DNA of 64,000 nucleotides from Amorphochlora amoebiformis (Eukaryota; Cercozoa; Chlorarachniophyceae): positions 186,001 through 250,000 of the forward strand of contig BAAHQB010000067.1 in NCBI GenBank assembly GCA_054601695.1. Reading direction: 5' to 3'. The translations under genes were made by a program, and so were the position numbers. The notes under the pieces are model-generated. The model made no database searches, was not told the DNA's origin, and was given only the letters and a program-made list of their open reading frames with translations. Within the stretch, counting starts at the first letter, position 1. The number at the start of each line of letters is the position of its first letter. Of this stretch, positions 1 to 64,000 are shown piece after piece.

Positions 1-5083
<5,083 letters not shown>

Positions 5084-6471
5084 TATCCATTGGAAAAAAT
5101 TTCACATTGGTTAAAATAGTTATTTCTTTTTGAAATAATAACGAGAACAATCACTACTAGCACTAGTTTGAGGCATGCTCACACACACTAGATACCTTTA
5201 CTTCACTACACAGCTCTAGCAGCTATATCTAGATATACTAGTATAGTCTAGTAGTGTATACGATCTAGACCTAGTAGACGCTAGAGACGATATGAGATTG
5301 ATACACACTCTAGACACTAGACACAAGCTTTCAATATGTTTATAGAATCAGGTACATTTGATTGATCAAGTTGATATCCATTTTAAAAAAATCCGTTGGG
5401 TGAATAATCTAGATGATCTAGATGATGTAGTAGTGCACGTACTGCCACCAAGTCCAGTGAATTCTTTTTGAAAATAATAACAAGAAAATCACTAATTTGA
5501 AGCATGCTCAAACCGACTGGTGATATACGCTAGACACCCTTACGTCACTGCACATCAATATACGATCTAGACGATATGAGATGATTATGTATTATCGAAC
5601 AGTTGGTGGTCTAAATATATCCAAAAGGTTAAACAGGTTCGACTCACGTTCAATATGATCTGCATATTGCATATATGCTGATTGCTACTAATTCTTGTTG
5701 GCTTTGGAGCTTTGGGTTTATGTAGACATACACTTAACATGTGCACGTACATATACGTAAGATATGCACTTACTTCTAACTAAAAGTAATTGTGCGTATT
5801 CAATGATACGTACATGATCATGATTCTAGATTATATATAGTATTAGAGTATTATATACTGTATTATGTACGGGTATGTTAACGTTTACGTACGTACGTAT
5901 TCGACATGTACTAGATGTACACTGTACACATATTGTTTTAATAGACGTATCATAGGCTGAGTCAGACAGGCGTAGTAATACGTACGTACGTGTGTATGTC
6001 AATACCTTCGAGTTCGCATTCATACGCATATGCATATCGTTTATAAGATATACGTACGCGCAAGATTTACATGTGTCATGGGTATTACATATACGTACTG
6101 TACAGTACGCGGCTTACAATCATTGAATGTACTGGTCTAACTTGTAGTGTAATACGTACGGATATACTAGCTAGACTAGATTAATCATATGGTACCTGTA
6201 CTTACTATTGTATTCATGATCATATCTAGTAGAATTCGATTCAATGGCAGCGACAAGCCTAGTATCTGTAGCTTAGTCTAGTTAGTCGATATGGCATAGT
6301 CTAGATATAGCTAGATAGCCTTCATCTAGTTCATCTAGCTAACTAGATTCACTGAGTTGTACTAGATCGATTGAATACGAATGCGTCAGTAGTGGATAAA
6401 AACCCTTCCCTAGCTATATCTAGTATCTAGAGTATATTTAGATATTATATATACGTACATACGTGTATATA

Positions 6472-6530
<59 letters not shown>

Positions 6531-6611
6531 ATACATATCCAGTGCATATATATGACTGTCATATACATATACATATATATATATATATATGTGTGTGTGT
6601 GTATATAACAC

Positions 6612-6657
<46 letters not shown>

Positions 6658-6937
6658 TAGATGTAGTACTTTGTTCTCGCCCCTGCTGTGAACGTGGATA
6701 GATATGGCTTGATCGAGTTGAGCGAGTGGATAATCAAACGGGCTTATAATTTATGACTTAGATGTCAAGCATGAATTGATACAGTCGAAATATGTTAGCA
6801 TGCGACGCCACTACGTATCGCAAGCATGTCATCCTTTTCCCCCCCCTTACAATGGTATGTATGAGTGTACATACAGAATTTCCATAACGATATCATAACA
6901 AGACGAGGGAGCGGAGCGTTGTTAACTTTCGAGCATC
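5084..6937. other. Convergent intergenic region, CTAG-rich
   Basis: Between the stop of the helicase and the stop of the RhoGEF. No exon-like block with splice sites was found. The stretch 5150-6430 is rich in CTAG, TCTAGA, GTAC and GATC tetranucleotides. A (TA)n/(TG)n array at about 6470-6655 is the only such array in any gene-to-gene gap of the window. Confidence 0.6.
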
Positions 6938-12191
<5,254 letters not shown>

Positions 12192-12847
12192 TCCAGAGTC
12201 TGTATGCGGGTTCTCACCTGGGAAGAGATATAGCCAAACGAACAGAAAAGACGTTGAATATTCTTAACAGAATCTATTCAAATTTTACACCCTGTGAGCC
12301 CCTTCGCTCCGTGTAAACACATTGAAAAGTTATAAACACCATTACCTATATATTTTCAGGAAATACAAAGCGATGATGATTCAATCGCAGAGGGGTTGGA
12401 TTGAGCTTGCTGTATCTGTGGATTCGTCTCTACACAGCCGCCAACAGCCGAAATACATAAATTTATCTTTTCGGACGAATGGCTCCCGCCACACGTGCCG
12501 TCCGATAGGAGGGCAGGAAGAGGCATCAGAGTGATGAATTCTTCCGAAGCCAACGCGACATCCCTAGATGAAGCATGCATGCCCCCATATTACTTTCACG
12601 TGAACGGTGAGATCTAGAATCCTTTGTATCCTACAGACTCGTATCATTTTGAAGATCTGAGTTTGACAATTTGACTCGAAACAGGCTTATTTGAGCATGG
12701 GGAGTATGGGAAGAGGTCGGAAATCGCTCATCGGGTGAATTTGCAATAGCCCTGAGAGTGCACTGTCCTCTTGTATATTTTGGCTCGGGGAATTCTTTGA
12801 TTTCCCAAAGGCCCACGGTTGTGCTCCGGCTTCCAGCAAGCGCTCTC
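12192..12847. promoter_or_regulatory. Divergent intergenic region (RhoGEF / 7TM protein)
   Basis: 656 bases between two start codons that point apart. Mixed-composition sequence with no (TA)n array. Open frames on both strands here lack splice-site support and family resemblance. By position it should hold the promoters of both genes; no specific element was recognised. Confidence 0.45.
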
Positions 12848-20675
<7,828 letters not shown>

Positions 20676-20969
20676 ATTGTAGATGTGAATATATTGATCT
20701 AGAGATCATCTCCGGAATGCGAATGCATTTGATTAACAGACTCATGTCTCAGTCGATCATATTATATCCTGATGATTACAATCTCGTTATGTAAATTGTA
20801 AATTAGTACCCATGCCAGGCATGAGCTCGCCGTAACTAGCGTAGTTCATTAAATTCAGATATTCCTACATTTCAAATCCATTGTTCCCGACAGCATCTGA
20901 TTAGTTTACAACTTAATTTTATATTACCACGATATGTCACAGTTCTAAAGTTTATCCCTTTCGGAGTTT
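20676..20969. other. Convergent intergenic gap
   Basis: 294 bases between two stop codons facing each other. No microsatellite and no exon-like block. It should hold both 3' ends; no polyadenylation signal could be assigned with confidence. Confidence 0.5.
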
Positions 20970-40159
<19,190 letters not shown>

Positions 40160-40306
40160 GCCTTTATTTGAGCACGAATTAATTTTTTCTCTCATCACGT
40201 AACTGGATATCAAACATAGATATCTAAAGATATTGAGATTGAACATTTTCTATGAATATGACACGTGTAAATCTGACAGAATCACTGTGTTAATCGTTCG
40301 CGCCGG
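40160..40306. promoter_or_regulatory. 147-base divergent promoter region (ABC1 kinase / NAA40)
   Basis: Lies between the proposed ATG of the ABC1 kinase (complement of 40157-40159) and the ATG of NAA40 (40307). No microsatellite. Both genes must start transcription within or beside this gap if the ATG choices are right. An in-frame upstream ATG on the minus strand could shorten it further. Confidence 0.5.
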
Positions 40307-42715
<2,409 letters not shown>

Positions 42716-43241
42716 CTACCACAGTAGGTCTAGTCGGGCCAATTGTAATTATATTATCTGTAATCAGATTACAATTTTCTAGATTGAGCGCGTTATTTAT
42801 GGGCCAATGTATTTCTCTATCGTTTCAATATTTTGCAGAGAGATTTCAGGCTAATTATCTCTAGTATCTGGATTACTAGTATCAGCGTTTATATATATCT
42901 AGCTTATACTAGTTATAGACTAGATAGAAAAGAGATCTAGTAGGATATCGTTCTTCTAACTTTTGTAACTTACCGGTGCCATCACAATCATCAATTCTTG
43001 AAAGACAGAACATAATTAAAAGGCCGGACTGCTAGACTGTAATACTAAGTAATAGTCACTGGCTAGTTGGACTTTGAAGCGTTAAGTATTATCGTAACAG
43101 CTAATCTAACGACTTGCTAGACTTGTAGCCTTGAATATGCGTGAGTGTATTCGTAACTCAGGGGCCAAACTTCTCAACTTCGGGAATAAATTTATTTTAA
43201 ATTATTTACATGTTCGCCTCATCTAGTAAATCTAGTATATG
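42716..43241. other. Convergent intergenic region, CTAG-rich
   Basis: 526 bases between the NAA40 stop and the stop of the next minus-strand gene. No exon-like block and no (TA)n array. Contains many CTAG and ACTAG words, as in the 5.1-6.4 kb convergent gap. Confidence 0.5.
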
Positions 43242-50461
<7,220 letters not shown>

Positions 50462-50669
50462 TTGGGACACGTGTCAATGTTATTGACACCTCATATTTCA
50501 ATATTAGATATGGATACATAATAAAATCTTATCGTAGATATCGATGCGAAGTACAGGTATATCTACCCGTCTAAGGCTCGCCTATGTCTTAAACTTGAGA
50601 TTAGACAGCTACATGGTTATCTTACGTTATTCAATCTTAAATCCTTTCTCTCTTCTCTTCGGCCTGGAA

Positions 50670-59342
<8,673 letters not shown>

Positions 59343-59519
59343 GGCGGGCAACGAGCCGACAAGTTGTTTTGATTGCCTTGGGTCCCGAAATATAACAACC
59401 TGTGCGTGACGTAGCGTATGTACCTGAGTACAAAACGCAATGTCACACTATGATTGATGCACGATAATTTTTGGTTGTGCTGTGTGACTTTGACTTGTGA
59501 AGTGGCGATTTCTTTGACT
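59343..59519. promoter_or_regulatory. 177-base divergent promoter region (Tudor gene / SAP-like gene)
   Basis: Gap between the proposed start codons of two genes pointing apart. No microsatellite. Both starts sit in very short first exons (15 and 16 coding bases), so the true transcription starts may differ. Confidence 0.4.
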
Positions 59520-63895
<4,376 letters not shown>

Positions 63896-63924
63896 GATGA
63901 AAACAAAGTCGAGAAAATTTACAT

Positions 63925-64000
63925 AGATAGATAAATAGGGAGGGAGGGAGAGGGAGAGAGGGAGGGAGAGAGGGGGAGGGAGAGAGGAGGGCAGGGAGAG
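63925..64000. repeat. (GGGA)n-rich end of window
   Basis: AGGGAGGGAGAG-type repeat running off the window end. Confidence 0.9.

Overview
This is nuclear DNA of a eukaryote with many short introns-and-exons genes. Every coding block I could piece together is a short exon (13 to about 280 bases) bounded by GT...AG splice signals, and the reading phase carries across introns. Most of the sequence between exons is (TA)n microsatellite, with lesser (CA/TG)n, (CT/GA)n, (GC)n and degenerate TTAGGG-type arrays. Long open frames of alternating Tyr-Ile or Ala-Arg are translations of these arrays, not genes. The set of genes (a plastid-plant-type ABC1/UbiB kinase, an FBH1-type helicase, NatD, a C2-DH-PH RhoGEF) suggests a unicellular alga or another protist, but I cannot name a lineage.

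Layout, left to right: 1-5083 (+), 3' part of an FBH1-like UvrD-family helicase. 6938-12191 (-), C2-DH-PH Rho guanine-exchange factor. 12848-20675 (+), multi-pass (about 7 TM) membrane protein that shows several marks of the microbial-rhodopsin fold but no retinal lysine. 20970-40159 (-), ABC1/UbiB-family atypical kinase spread over about 19 kb. 40307-42715 (+), complete NAA40/NatD N-terminal acetyltransferase. 43242-50461 (-), unrecognised protein of about 230 residues. 50670-59342 (-), nuclear protein with two Tudor/Agenet-like barrels. 59520-63340 or 63895 (+), SAP-like plus Cys-cluster protein. A degraded LINE endonuclease lies at 63425-63598 (-).

The striking structure is the split between introns and intergenic DNA. 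Gene-to-gene gaps are 147 to 656 bases in six of seven cases and contain no (TA)n arrays, whereas introns of the same genes carry hundreds to thousands of bases of them. All gene models are hand-assembled from splice signals, phase and family memory; no alignment or transcript was available. Two genes have unresolved joins: the ABC1 kinase and the Tudor protein. The genes look like unrelated housekeeping and regulatory functions, not one pathway.
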